Part shown: positions 37,096 to 45,996 of the stretch, in pieces
How positions within the stretch are numbered: the first letter of the stretch is position 1
Layout of the letters: each line of letters opens with the position of its first letter
Assembly (NCBI GenBank): GCA_038329845.1
Contig: JBBQNJ010000017.1
Coordinates: 4,578-68,577 of the forward strand
Source of the DNA: JBBQNJ01 sp038329845
GTDB taxonomy: Bacteria; Planctomycetota; Phycisphaerae; Tepidisphaerales; Tepidisphaeraceae
Direction of reading: 5' to 3'
Length of the DNA stretch: 64,000 nucleotides
Translations under genes and position numbers: made by a program
Notes under the pieces: model-generated
Databases searched by the model: none
What the model was told of the DNA's origin: nothing
What the model saw: only the letters and a program-made list of their open reading frames with translations

Positions 37096-38451
37096 TCAGT
37101 CCACCTCGACGACGTTGTTCAGCTCCCCGAACTGATTCGTCTCCACGTACTGGTTGTTCGGATCGGTCAACCAACGCCCATCGACCACAAACCGGTAGCG
37201 ATAACGCCCCGGACGAAGCGGCAGTGCCGTCCGCCATTCCCCGGTGCGGCTCGATGCCAACGGCGTCGAGACCGCCGACCAGTTGTTGAAATCCCCGGCG
37301 ACCAGCACCTTCTGCGCCTCGTCGAATCTCGCCGCGAAAATCACCTCGTCGCCAACTTGGCGGGCCCCGTAGAACTCCTCGATCTTCTGTTCGGTGGTCT
37401 TGGTCGGCGACGCCACGACGGCTTCGGCCGGATGATCCACCGGCACCGATTCGTTCAATCGGGCGGCGATTCGCGGACCGAACTGCTCTTCAGCAGTCAC
37501 GATGCCAGGTTCGGTCGCGAGAGATACGGTCGCGGGCGATTCGATCGCCGCCACCGCCGTCCCCATGGCATTGGCACCGTTTCGACCGAACTGGTAATTG
37601 GCCAGTTGCGCCAGTTGTTTAGCCCGCTTGACCAACTCCGCCGGACGCGACAATGGCTCGTTCGCCGACGCCTCGATATCGACCGGACGATGGCCCATCA
37701 ATTCCCGGGCGAGATTGACAAAATCCTTGTATCCGCGACTTCCCGGATCGTATTCGGTGATCGGCTGGCCGAAGCTGGCGGCCTCCTTCAACTTGGTGTT
37801 AAAGTTCACCGTGCTGACCATGAGATAGTCGCGGAATTTTGCCCGCAACTCGTTGAGGACTTCCCGCGCCAGCTTGGTGCGCGTGTCATAGAGCGTCGGC
37901 AGCACGCGGATAAGAATCTCCTTGCCGCAGCGCTCGCGCAGCACTTCGAGCGTCTCCATCATCCGCGCCAGACCGTGCAGGCTGAAGTACCCCGTCTCGA
38001 CCGGGACGATCACCTCGTCGCACGCCCGCAACGCATTGAACGTGAGCAACCCCACGCTCGGCGGGCAGTCGATGATGCACCACTCGTAGGCGTCTTTCGC
38101 CGTCGCCAGCGATTCGAGCAACCGGTCTTCCCGCCCGGGACGCCCGGCGAAGACCTGCTCGAACGCCGCCAACTTGATGTTCGACGGTGCCAGGTCGAAG
38201 TCCGAGGCGATCTGCCAGACGATCTCGGCCACCTTCGCCACTTTCCCGTCGCGCGGCTCGATCAACGTGTCGTAGATCGTCCGCTCGATCTGCTCTTCGG
38301 GCACGGCCAGGCCGACCCCGCAATGGCCCTGAGGGTCCATGTCGGCCAGCAGCGTCTTGTGGCCCAGCCGGGCCAGGCAGGCGGCGAGATTGATGCTCGT
38401 GGTGGTCTTCCCGCAGCCACCCTTCTGATTGATGATCGCAATCGTGCGCAT
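37096..38451 (-). CDS. ParA-family ATPase fused to C-terminal glycogen-binding (CBM48/AMPK-type) domain
   Basis: Residues 1-260 are a complete ParA/Soj ATPase: deviant Walker A KGGCGKTTTS, LLADMDPQGHCG, Walker B CIIDCPPSVGLLT, and FNTKLKEAASFGQPI. A linker of about 90 residues follows. Residues 355-451 are a CBM48-like beta sandwich: VIFAARFDEAQKVLVAGDFN, WRTALPLRPGRYRYRFVVDG, DPNNQYVETNQFGELNNVV, as in AMP kinase beta and glycogen branching enzymes. The combination suggests an ATP-dependent positioning machine that recognises alpha-glucan. No ParB gene is seen. AAGG precedes the ATG at 38451. The partner gene at 35263 follows. Confidence 0.85.
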   Translation of the reverse strand: MRTIAIINQKGGCGKTTTSINLAACLARLGHKTLLADMDPQGHCGVGLAVPEEQIERTIYDTLIEPRDGKVAKVAEIVWQIASDFDLAPSNIKLAAFEQVFAGRPGREDRLLESLATAKDAYEWCIIDCPPSVGLLTFNALRACDEVIVPVETGYFSLHGLARMMETLEVLRERCGKEILIRVLPTLYDTRTKLAREVLNELRAKFRDYLMVSTVNFNTKLKEAASFGQPITEYDPGSRGYKDFVNLARELMGHRPVDIEASANEPLSRPAELVKRAKQLAQLANYQFGRNGANAMGTAVAAIESPATVSLATEPGIVTAEEQFGPRIAARLNESVPVDHPAEAVVASPTKTTEQKIEEFYGARQVGDEVIFAARFDEAQKVLVAGDFNNWSAVSTPLASSRTGEWRTALPLRPGRYRYRFVVDGRWLTDPNNQYVETNQFGELNNVVEVD

Positions 38452-38655
38452 GATTCGACCTTCCTTGGCTTGCAAACGACCGTTCCTTCGGTCGCCGATT
38501 CGCACCCGCTCGCCGGGCGACGAACGCCGCCGGCCATGAGCAGGCCCTGTTCCGATGTCATCGACGGTTCACCGCTTGAAACTTGAGCATTATGGGACAA
38601 CCCGCCCGCCCCCGCGAACCGGGCCGATGAATCCGGTACAATCTCCGTCCAATCG

Positions 38656-40533
38656 ATGTTCAAGCGGATTCGCCAACTGCACATTTCCCTGGGGGCCAAG
38701 TTCCAGCTCCTGTTCGGTGCGGCGTTGGCGTTGATCATCGCCGCCGCCCTGGCCGTGCCGTGGCAGCGGATGGAGCAGCTCACCGAACAGCTCAACCAGC
38801 GCACCGCCGCGGCGCTGGCAATCGACGCTGTCAGCCGCCATGTCGCCGCGGCCGAAGCGGGTCGGGTCGAAGTTCCAAGAACCTCCGGCCTCGCATCCCG
38901 TTCCGTCGATGCCGGTGCCGCTTCCCAACCCACCGGCGCCGCGTCTGGTTCTACTGACCCTGCTTCCCAACCCGCCGGTGGCGCGTCTGGTTCCACTCAC
39001 CCTGCTTCCCAACCCGCCGGCGACAGCACCGCGTTCCGGCCCGACATTGCCGGTGCCGCGCCGCGCCCCGCCGGCACCAGCGCGGTGTCGCGTCCCGCTG
39101 CAACATCGCCGGCCTCGCCGCGGGTCGCCCCGGCGCGGCCGCACCTTCCGCCCCGGCTCGTGTCGATCGCGGCCCTGGCATTTCCCGAACGCCTCTCGAA
39201 ATTTGAGCGCCAGGCGCTCACCCGGTTCGCCGCCCGATCCCATGAGGAGTTCTTCGAACGGGATTACGAAGCCGACGATGGAAGCTGGCGATATCGCTTC
39301 GCCATGCCCCTTCATGCACGGGGCGAATGCGCCGATTGCCATGCCGCGCCCATTTCGGCCACCTCACCGGCGTCATCGCCAGCAACCCGGCGGCTCGCCG
39401 CCGCGCCAACCACCCAGCCCGGCGGATTGCTCGGCATCGCCTACGTCGATCTGCCCTCGCAAATCGAATCCCGCCAACTGCTGCTCAACCGCACGTTCAT
39501 CCTCGCGGCCGGACTGCTCGCCGGGACCCTGGCCATCGCGGTCTTCTACCTGATCACCTCGCGCCTGGTCCTCCAACCGGTCCGGGTGCTTCAAGAAACC
39601 GCCGAAAAGGTCGCCGAGGGGGATCTGAACATCCGCTCCGACATCAACACCGGCGATGAATTCCAGCAACTGTCCGAGACGTTCAACGTGATGCTCGCCA
39701 ATCTCAAGGCAGGCGAAGATCAGCTTCGCGCCATCAACACGAGCCTGGACCTCAAGCTCGGGCAGATGGCCGAGAGCAACGTGGCCCTATACGAATCGAA
39801 CCGGCTGAAGAATGAGTTCCTCGCCAACGTCAGCCACGAGTTGCGCACCCCGCTCAACTCGATCCTCGGCTTCGCCGACCTGCTGAAAGACTCCCCGGCG
39901 GTCGTCGCCGACCCGCGCGGCACCCGCTACATCCAGAACATCCTATTCAGCGGGCGGATGTTGCTCGAATTGATCAACGATCTGCTTGACTTGGCCAAGA
40001 TCGAGGCCGGGAGAATGGAGGTCCGCAGCGAGCCGCTTTCGCTGGGCGATCTGTTCGAGGGACTTAGCAGCATCCTCAAGCCGCTCACCGAAGCCCGCGA
40101 ACTGTCGCTGAACCTCTCGGTCGCCGGCGATGTGCCGATCGTCCAGACCGATCCGGCCAAGCTCCAGCAGATTCTCTACAACCTCCTGAGCAACGCCATC
40201 AAGTTCAGCCCCGAGCGCGGGACTATCGACCTGGGCGCGATCCGCGAAGGCGAAACGAACATCCGCATCAGCATCACCGACCGGGGCCCGGGGATCGAGC
40301 CGTCCAAGCAGCAACTGATTTTCGAGAAGTTCCGCCAGCTCGACGCCGGCGTCACCCGCGAACACAGCGGCACCGGCCTGGGCCTGAGCATCGCCCGCGA
40401 GCTGACCCTGCTGCTTGGCGGCTCCATCGGCCTGCGCTCCACCCCCGGCCAAGGCTCGACCTTCTGGATCGTCCTGCCCCAGAAAATCCCCCCCAGCGCC
40501 CAAGACCTCCGCCCCCCCTCCGGCTCCGCCTGA
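38656..40533 (+). CDS. Sensor histidine kinase with c-type haem motif in sensor domain
   Basis: 625 residues. Membrane helix 1 at residues 16-36; extracytoplasmic region to about 285 with a low-complexity Ala/Ser/Pro insertion (residues 75-165) and a CADCH motif (Cys225, Cys228, His229) of c-type haem attachment; helix 2 near residues 287-310; HAMP 310-360; HisKA with His394 in NVSHELRTPLN; ATPase domain with N box NLLSNAIKFS, DRGPGIEP and GTGLGLSIA. It probably senses redox state or a gas through haem. No response regulator is adjacent. Divergent from the ParA gene. Confidence 0.87.
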   Translation: MFKRIRQLHISLGAKFQLLFGAALALIIAAALAVPWQRMEQLTEQLNQRTAAALAIDAVSRHVAAAEAGRVEVPRTSGLASRSVDAGAASQPTGAASGSTDPASQPAGGASGSTHPASQPAGDSTAFRPDIAGAAPRPAGTSAVSRPAATSPASPRVAPARPHLPPRLVSIAALAFPERLSKFERQALTRFAARSHEEFFERDYEADDGSWRYRFAMPLHARGECADCHAAPISATSPASSPATRRLAAAPTTQPGGLLGIAYVDLPSQIESRQLLLNRTFILAAGLLAGTLAIAVFYLITSRLVLQPVRVLQETAEKVAEGDLNIRSDINTGDEFQQLSETFNVMLANLKAGEDQLRAINTSLDLKLGQMAESNVALYESNRLKNEFLANVSHELRTPLNSILGFADLLKDSPAVVADPRGTRYIQNILFSGRMLLELINDLLDLAKIEAGRMEVRSEPLSLGDLFEGLSSILKPLTEARELSLNLSVAGDVPIVQTDPAKLQQILYNLLSNAIKFSPERGTIDLGAIREGETNIRISITDRGPGIEPSKQQLIFEKFRQLDAGVTREHSGTGLGLSIARELTLLLGGSIGLRSTPGQGSTFWIVLPQKIPPSAQDLRPPSGSA

Positions 40534-40719
40534 CGCCAAACCTCAGCAAGGCGGCCAAGACGACTCTCGCGGCGACATCCCTTGTGAATCCACGGGGACC
40601 GAATGGGACCGGGGCAAAAGAACGAGGGTGAACAGGATGGACAACCTCGCGGACCGCGCGAAGACCAACCCTGGTAGCCTGGGAGCGGCACCGAGATAGA
40701 ATACGAGCAAGGACACGCG

Positions 40720-41025
40720 ATGAACCAGGCCAATCTCAACATTCCCTCCGGGCGAGTCGCAGACTTTTGCCGGCGAAATCAAATTCGACGACTTGCGTTT
40801 TTCGGTTCGGTGCTGCGCGAGGACTTTGGTCCGCACAGCGATGTCGATGTCTTGATTGAGTTCGAGCCATCGCCACGCGCGGGCTCGCTTCGTTTGGCCG
40901 CATTAGAAATCGAATTAACCGAGATTCTCGGACGCCGTGTCGATCTGAATACCCCCGGATTCCTCAGCGATGACTTCCGCGCCCAAATTCTCACCGAAGC
41001 CCAGGTGCAATATGACGCGGCATGA
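40720..41025 (+). CDS. MNT-type minimal nucleotidyltransferase (antitoxin-like)
   Basis: 101 residues. The polymerase-beta fold signature GSVLREDFGPHSDVDVLIEF gives the GSxxR and DxD metal ligands. In HEPN-MNT modules the MNT protein adenylylates and inactivates the HEPN RNase toxin. The stop overlaps the start of a HEPN-like frame (41012), which is broken after 18 codons. The MNT gene is thus an intact orphan of a toxin-antitoxin pair. Confidence 0.88.
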   Translation: MNQANLNIPSGRVADFCRRNQIRRLAFFGSVLREDFGPHSDVDVLIEFEPSPRAGSLRLAALEIELTEILGRRVDLNTPGFLSDDFRAQILTEAQVQYDAA

Positions 41026-41068
41026 CGACACCCTTCGCCTCCGCTATCATTCTTTATATTTTTCTTGA
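41012..41068 (+). pseudogene. Truncated HEPN-domain gene, N-terminal remnant
   Basis: ATG at 41012 overlaps the MNT stop, the usual arrangement of HEPN-MNT pairs. The first codons read MTRHDDTLRLR, which is the typical opening of HEPN toxins that continue with an Arg-rich helix (family knowledge). Here the frame turns to unrelated YHSLYFS and stops at 41066-41068, inside the promoter of the next gene. The rest of the toxin is gone, probably by deletion. Confidence 0.7.
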
Positions 41069-41105
41069 CATTAGCACAAAATGTTCTAATATATGTCTGA
41101 AGGAG
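41065..41105 (+). promoter_or_regulatory. Promoter, dyad operator and ribosome binding site of the GntR gene
   Basis: TTGACA (41065-41070), 16 bases, TAATAT (41087-41092). A dyad ATTAGCAC-AAAAT-GTTCTAAT (41070-41090, one mismatch) covers the spacer and most of the -10, ideal for autorepression by the encoded GntR protein. A start site near 41099 is expected, followed at once by AAGGAG (41100-41105). Confidence 0.75.
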
Positions 41106-41112
41106 ATCTGCT

Positions 41113-42285
41113 ATCCGACACGGTAAGTTCATCTCGGTCGCTGAACGGCTCTCGCGCCGAATCCGCGCGGGGGATTATCACCTTCAGCCGCTCCCGGCCG
41201 AGCGAGATATTGCCGTCGAGGTGGGCGTTTCTCATGCCACGGCCCGCAAGGCCGTGCAGCGGCTGCTCAATGAAGGGCTGCTCTGCCGGATGGAGAACGG
41301 CCGGCTTGCCGTGCGACGCACGGATTCGGAGGATCGCAGGGTCAATCCCCAGTTTTGTCTGCTCGCCCCGGCCTGGGAATCGAGCGAAGTCAACACCTGG
41401 CAACTGGCGCTGACGAAATTGGCCGTCAGGATGCAATGTTCGGTCCGCACGGTGCGTTATGCCCACTGGGACGACCCGCTTTTGCTGTCGTCGCTCGAGC
41501 GGTTCGACGGGGCGTTTTTCATGCCCGTCCCCCAGGCCATGCCCGACCACTTTCTGTCCGACCTGCTGGAAATCAAACGCCCGGTGGTCGTCCTCGGCGC
41601 TGATTGGACCGAACACGGCATCCCCTCGATGCGCCTGTACGCTCCGGTACTGGTTCAGAAGCTACTGGACCATCTGACATCGCTGGGACATTCCCGCATC
41701 GACTATTTCAACGTTCAGCCCAACGATCCGATCCTCGCCGCCCGACTGGCGCAGTGGAATATCTGGCGGGCGTCCCGCCGAATCGGCGGAGAACTGATCG
41801 ACGAACCCGTGCCGGCATTCACCGAGACGATTTCGGCCGCGTATCAAGCGATCGACCGCCGTATCCGCGCCGGGCGCTTCGATACCACGGCCATGCTCTG
41901 CACCACCGAACGCGTCGCCGCCGGCACCATGCGGGCCATGGCCGACCACGGCCTGCGCCCCGGCCATGACGTGGCCGTCTGCACCTTCGACAGCGCCGGC
42001 CGGGCCGAGTACAGCATTCCATCCCTGACCAGCCTGGAGTCGCTCGACCCCCAGCCTTATGTGGCGGTCTGTCTCGAGTGGATGCTCGAAGGCATGTCCC
42101 GTCAATGGCGCGGGCCGCTGATGGTTCAGCCGGAAAACGTCGGCCTGGCCATTCGCCAGTCCACCGTCCCGGACATCGACCAGAAACAGCCCCCCGCCAG
42201 AGAACGCTACGCGGCCGAATCGCGTGATTCGGCCAAACCCCCTTTCACCCATCACCGCACCGCCAAGACGGAGGGGATGAAGTGA
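41113..42285 (+). CDS. GntR family sugar-responsive transcriptional regulator with ATC in start position
   Basis: Residues 1-70 are a GntR winged helix (KFISVAERLSRRIRAGDYHL, LPAERDIAVEVGVSHATARK, LLNEGLLCRMENGRLAV); the rest is a LacI-type periplasmic-binding fold for a sugar ligand (VVVLGADWTE, DYFNVQPNDPILAARL, GHDVAVCTFDSAG). The first in-frame GTG (41221) would cut the winged helix in two. AAGGAG stands seven bases before an ATC at 41113, exactly where a start should be (then RHGKF). The ATG at 41093 is out of frame and before the predicted transcription start. It likely represses itself and the PEP-CTERM/pseudopilin genes behind it. Confidence 0.82.
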   Translation: MRHGKFISVAERLSRRIRAGDYHLQPLPAERDIAVEVGVSHATARKAVQRLLNEGLLCRMENGRLAVRRTDSEDRRVNPQFCLLAPAWESSEVNTWQLALTKLAVRMQCSVRTVRYAHWDDPLLLSSLERFDGAFFMPVPQAMPDHFLSDLLEIKRPVVVLGADWTEHGIPSMRLYAPVLVQKLLDHLTSLGHSRIDYFNVQPNDPILAARLAQWNIWRASRRIGGELIDEPVPAFTETISAAYQAIDRRIRAGRFDTTAMLCTTERVAAGTMRAMADHGLRPGHDVAVCTFDSAGRAEYSIPSLTSLESLDPQPYVAVCLEWMLEGMSRQWRGPLMVQPENVGLAIRQSTVPDIDQKQPPARERYAAESRDSAKPPFTHHRTAKTEGMK

Positions 42286-42310
42286 TCAACCTCTTTGCAA
42301 AGGAGCCGCA

Positions 42311-43051
42311 ATGAAGATGTCCACCTACCAACGCGTATCTTTTTCGCCCCGCATGCAGCGTTTTGCCCTCGGCACCGCCGCCGCTTTGGGCTTGGGAATC
42401 GCCGCGGCGCCCGCCAGCGCTGCCGTCATTGCCTTGTATGATTTCGGAACTGTTGCCACACCCACCTATGCTTCGGCCGACACCGATGCTAACTCGACGG
42501 CCGTCGCGTTCGCCCCGGCGTCCGGATTGGGCAGTACGGGCAACTGGAACAGCACCACCAACGGCATCGACACCGCGAATGGATCGCCCGCGCCGTCGTT
42601 CGCGCAAAAGCCGATCGCCAAGACTCAGGCGGTGGCTTATTCGACTGATGCCTACTGGTCATTTTCGGTCTCGCCCAACGCAGGCTATGAACTCGATCTG
42701 CAAAGCCTGACGTTCCGCTTGGGAATCGCCAACTCCAGCAGGCCGATCAGCTATTACCTGGCGACCAACATCGGAGGATTTAACAACCCGGTCGAGGCCC
42801 CGGTGGTTGCGCGCAGTACAAGCGGCGACATCAACTTTGATCTGTCCGCCCCGGCGTTTCAGAATCTCGCTGCCCCTACGGAATTCAGGATGTACCTGTA
42901 CTCCGACCTCGGAGGCTCTTCCGGAAGCCGATGGTCGTTCGACAACGTGACTCTCAACGCCGGAGTGGAGGTGGTCCCCGAGCCGGCTTCGGCGACGATC
43001 GCGGTGTTGGGGATGCTGTGGTTTGGAGCTGCGCGGCGACGCCGCCATTGA
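42311..43051 (+). CDS. PEP-CTERM sorting domain protein
   Basis: 246 residues. Signal peptide to about residue 37 (FALGTAAALGLGIAAAPASA-AV). A beta-rich body (SLTFRLGIANSSRPISYYLA, EFRMYLYSDLGGSSGSRWSFDNVTL) resembles lectin-like modules of PEP-CTERM proteins. It ends VVPEPASATIAVLGMLW and ARRRRH: PEP motif, helix and basic tail, processed by an exosortase. AAAGGAG precedes the ATG, 25 bases after the GntR stop, so the two form an operon. Confidence 0.9.
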   Translation: MKMSTYQRVSFSPRMQRFALGTAAALGLGIAAAPASAAVIALYDFGTVATPTYASADTDANSTAVAFAPASGLGSTGNWNSTTNGIDTANGSPAPSFAQKPIAKTQAVAYSTDAYWSFSVSPNAGYELDLQSLTFRLGIANSSRPISYYLATNIGGFNNPVEAPVVARSTSGDINFDLSAPAFQNLAAPTEFRMYLYSDLGGSSGSRWSFDNVTLNAGVEVVPEPASATIAVLGMLWFGAARRRRH

Positions 43052-43090
43052 GATCCGCAGAGGCACGTTCCCGCAACCGGAGCTGACGCC

Positions 43091-43801
43091 ATGAAAAATC
43101 ACCCGTTTCGGAAAGCCTTTACCTTGGTCGAACTCCTTGTGGTAATCGCTATTATAGCGCTGCTAATAGCAATGCTATTGCCGGCGCTGCGGAAGGTGCG
43201 GGAGCAGGCGCTGTCGGTGCAGTGTCTGAGCAATCTGCGGCAGGTCGGGCTGGGGTTGCAGATGTACGCGCTGAATCATCGCAACGTCATTCCATCCGAT
43301 ACCCTCTACGAAAGCCCGACCAAGGGCGTTCACTGGTACGAGTTTCTCGATGGCACCGAGGGGAAGATCTACCTCGCCGACAAGGACGTCTATCACTGCC
43401 CGAAGATGAAGGTTGAGTATCCGGGGCATTACGGGATTCTGCATCCGCAGGCGTACGACCCCATTCGGCTGGCCGGGCTGGCGCTGCGGCTATCGGTGAT
43501 CCGATGGCCTTCGGATTACGCGTTGGTTTTCGATACCTCCTCCGGCGCGGGCTACGACTACGACATCGGCGCGATCGGCTGGTGGACCGATCGTTGGTTC
43601 GGCGGCAAGTCGGGCATCTGGATGGCCCATCCGAAGGACCGGGCCAACGGGCTGTTCGCCGATGGCCACGCCGAATCCTGCGATGCCGGGCGACTGCTGC
43701 GGACCAGCAACTACAACTACAGCGACGGTGCCGGCAAGAAGCCGGGGATCAGTTGGTGGAAGAACACCGCCGGCGACGTGGTTCACACCGCCCTGCCGTA
43801 A
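43091..43801 (+). CDS. Pseudopilin with prepilin-type N terminus and H-X9-DG-like tail
   Basis: 236 residues. MKNHPFRKAFTLVELLVVIA is a type IV pilin leader with Glu at position 5 of the mature chain; Ala, not Gly, precedes the cleavage point. The conserved CLSNLRQVGLGLQMYA and, near the end, HPKDRANGLFADGH place it in the planctomycete pseudopilin family with an H-X9-DG-like motif (ten spacer residues here). Cys110 region YHCPKM is also typical. Follows the PEP-CTERM gene by 39 bases. Exported by a type II secretion or pilus-like machine, not encoded here. Confidence 0.9.
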   Translation: MKNHPFRKAFTLVELLVVIAIIALLIAMLLPALRKVREQALSVQCLSNLRQVGLGLQMYALNHRNVIPSDTLYESPTKGVHWYEFLDGTEGKIYLADKDVYHCPKMKVEYPGHYGILHPQAYDPIRLAGLALRLSVIRWPSDYALVFDTSSGAGYDYDIGAIGWWTDRWFGGKSGIWMAHPKDRANGLFADGHAESCDAGRLLRTSNYNYSDGAGKKPGISWWKNTAGDVVHTALP

Positions 43802-43892
43802 CCCGGCACGGCGACGGTCAGGGCGCGGTCGGTTCGGCCGGCGCCCAAAGCTCACCATCGAAATCAATGCCAAGGGGCTGGAGGGGCGGCGG

Positions 43893-45737
43893 TCAGGGCG
43901 CGGCCGGTGTCTCCGGGGCCGGAGCCTCCGGGGCCGGAGCCTCGGGGGCGGGCGCTGCGGGGGTGTCGGTGGTGCCCGGGGCGGTGCCGCCGTCCGGCGC
44001 TACGGGATTTTCCGGCGATGTGGCGGGGGCCGGGAGGGCCGGGGGGGCGGACGCCGGTCCGGGGCTTGGCGCGGCGCTGGGGGTGCGCTTTTCGCCCAGG
44101 CCTTCAGGAAGCGGGACCGGCAACGTCGCTCCCTCGGCCGTCAGGACCTTGCGAAGATCTAACGCCGCTTCAAAGTGATTCGCCGCCTCCTGGGCCTTGC
44201 CCACCGACTGATCGAACACGCCCCAGTCGCTCAAGACCAGCATTCGCCGGGTTTTCGCCGATGTCTTCACCGCCTCCGGTGCCAGGGTGCCGTCCTGGAT
44301 TTCCAGCAGCGTCTCGTTGGCCGCGTTGAAGCTCGCCTGCGCTTGATTTCGGGCCGCTTCCAGCCGCTGGCTCATGTCGCCGGGCTGGGCATCGCTCGGC
44401 AGCGACAGCCCCGCGGAGCGCAAAATCGGCTCGAGTTTTTCGGCGATCTGAAGCCTCATCCAAAGGTTATGTACTCGCGATGCATACAGCGATGCCGAGC
44501 GATGCTCGACCAGCGCCCGCTGCATCTTAAATCCGTCGGGATTGAACGCGGCACTGACGGCACCCCAAGCGGTTTTATCGCTCGTGCCGGGATCGCCGCT
44601 GCTGAGCTTACGAAGCTCCTGGTCCAGCGACGTAGCGGCCTGATACGCATCGTTGTACAGCTTGGCCGCGTTATCCAACCGCGCTGCGGCCTGATCCCGC
44701 AGCGTGCGCGCCTGCGTCGAAAGCGCTGTGACGATCGCCGCCTTGCCCGCGATCGAATCGGCCCGCATCAGCCCCGACGATTGCCCATCTTCCGAGGCCG
44801 CCGCCAACGGCTTGCCATCGCCTTCTACCTGCTTTTTCGCCAACTGATGCTGGGCATCGATCTGCGCCTGGATCGCCTTCCAGTTGCTCTGGAGCTGCGC
44901 CCCCTGCTCGTCGTACAGCTTTATCGCATCGCCGAGAACCTTCATCTGGCCCTCGGCGATCGCCAGGTTCTTCATCAGCGGCAGCAACTCGGCCTTGACC
45001 ACGTCCATATCCCGCAGCAGGTCCGCAGCCTGCTTGCGAAGATCGGTGGCCCGGTTGTATTCATCGACCCACTTTTTCCCATCCGATGCATCGGCGGCGC
45101 GGGCGGCTTTTTCCGCCTCGTCCAGGGCGGCTCGGCGCTGAGCCTCGAGGTCCGCCAGTTTCTTCTCGCGCTGGGCGATCTCCCCATTGAGCCGATCCGC
45201 CTCGGCCTTGGCCGCCGCCAGCGTCGGGATCGTCGCTGAGCCGTGGCTGAACCACGCTTGCGCTTCGGCAGACCCCTGCGCTTCGGACTTCTTCGCCGTC
45301 ACCGCGTCCATCCCCGGCTTGGGGTCGAACTTGCGATACCCGGCGACGAGTTTGTTGCCCCAGTCGATCTGCGCCCCCAGCCGGTCCATCTCCCACACCC
45401 CGCGGGCCACGTTCAAGTCCAGCGCGTCGGCCTGGGCCAAAAGGTGATTGGCGGCGTTGACCTCGACCTGGGCCAGGGCAGCGCGGGTCTGCGCCTTGGT
45501 CGCCGATGAGGCGGCTGCTTCTCCCACGGCCTTGTTCAAGCTCTGAATCTGCGCCTCGATCGACCCGGCCGGCGGGCCCTTCATCGCCGCCTCGCGCACC
45601 GCCGTCGATGCCCGACGATCCGCCTGGGCCGAATCGCTCTCCAACCTCTCGCAGGCGATGCCCATCACGGGCAAAGCGGCCAAAGCGGCGCAGGTGAGCG
45701 CGCGTCGAATCGACGCGCCGATCGTGGCGTTGTGCAT
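43893..45737 (-). CDS. Hypothetical envelope protein, long coiled coil, probable lipoprotein
   Basis: 614 residues. An N-terminal signal ends in LPVMGIACERLE, a plausible though imperfect lipobox. Almost the whole body is helical with strong heptad character (IAQREKKLADLEAQRRAALD and so on). The C terminus is a Pro/Ala/Glu-rich tail with repeated APAPE units. CAGGAG precedes the ATG at 45737. Divergent from lacI; convergent with the pseudopilin. Perhaps a periplasmic spacer or scaffold; not a recognised family. Confidence 0.7.
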   Translation of the reverse strand: MHNATIGASIRRALTCAALAALPVMGIACERLESDSAQADRRASTAVREAAMKGPPAGSIEAQIQSLNKAVGEAAASSATKAQTRAALAQVEVNAANHLLAQADALDLNVARGVWEMDRLGAQIDWGNKLVAGYRKFDPKPGMDAVTAKKSEAQGSAEAQAWFSHGSATIPTLAAAKAEADRLNGEIAQREKKLADLEAQRRAALDEAEKAARAADASDGKKWVDEYNRATDLRKQAADLLRDMDVVKAELLPLMKNLAIAEGQMKVLGDAIKLYDEQGAQLQSNWKAIQAQIDAQHQLAKKQVEGDGKPLAAASEDGQSSGLMRADSIAGKAAIVTALSTQARTLRDQAAARLDNAAKLYNDAYQAATSLDQELRKLSSGDPGTSDKTAWGAVSAAFNPDGFKMQRALVEHRSASLYASRVHNLWMRLQIAEKLEPILRSAGLSLPSDAQPGDMSQRLEAARNQAQASFNAANETLLEIQDGTLAPEAVKTSAKTRRMLVLSDWGVFDQSVGKAQEAANHFEAALDLRKVLTAEGATLPVPLPEGLGEKRTPSAAPSPGPASAPPALPAPATSPENPVAPDGGTAPGTTDTPAAPAPEAPAPEAPAPETPAAP

Positions 45738-45996
45738 GAAAGACTCCTGATCAAAGATATCCGGCCAAGGCATGAGGTTATTGCTCGTCGCTGGCGATGC
45801 CACCTGCCCGGCGAAAGCAGGCGCGTCCAAACCCGCGGCGTCGCTCCCCCCGCGTCGCCGCAAAAGCCTGTCAGCGATTCTGCCCGTCGTCGCGTCCAAT
45901 GTCAAACCCTCGCCATCCACCCAACAGCCCGACGACGCTTGGAACCTGCCCCCATTCCGCGTTGCCAGTAATTTTTCCCCAACGCCGATTTTTCGC

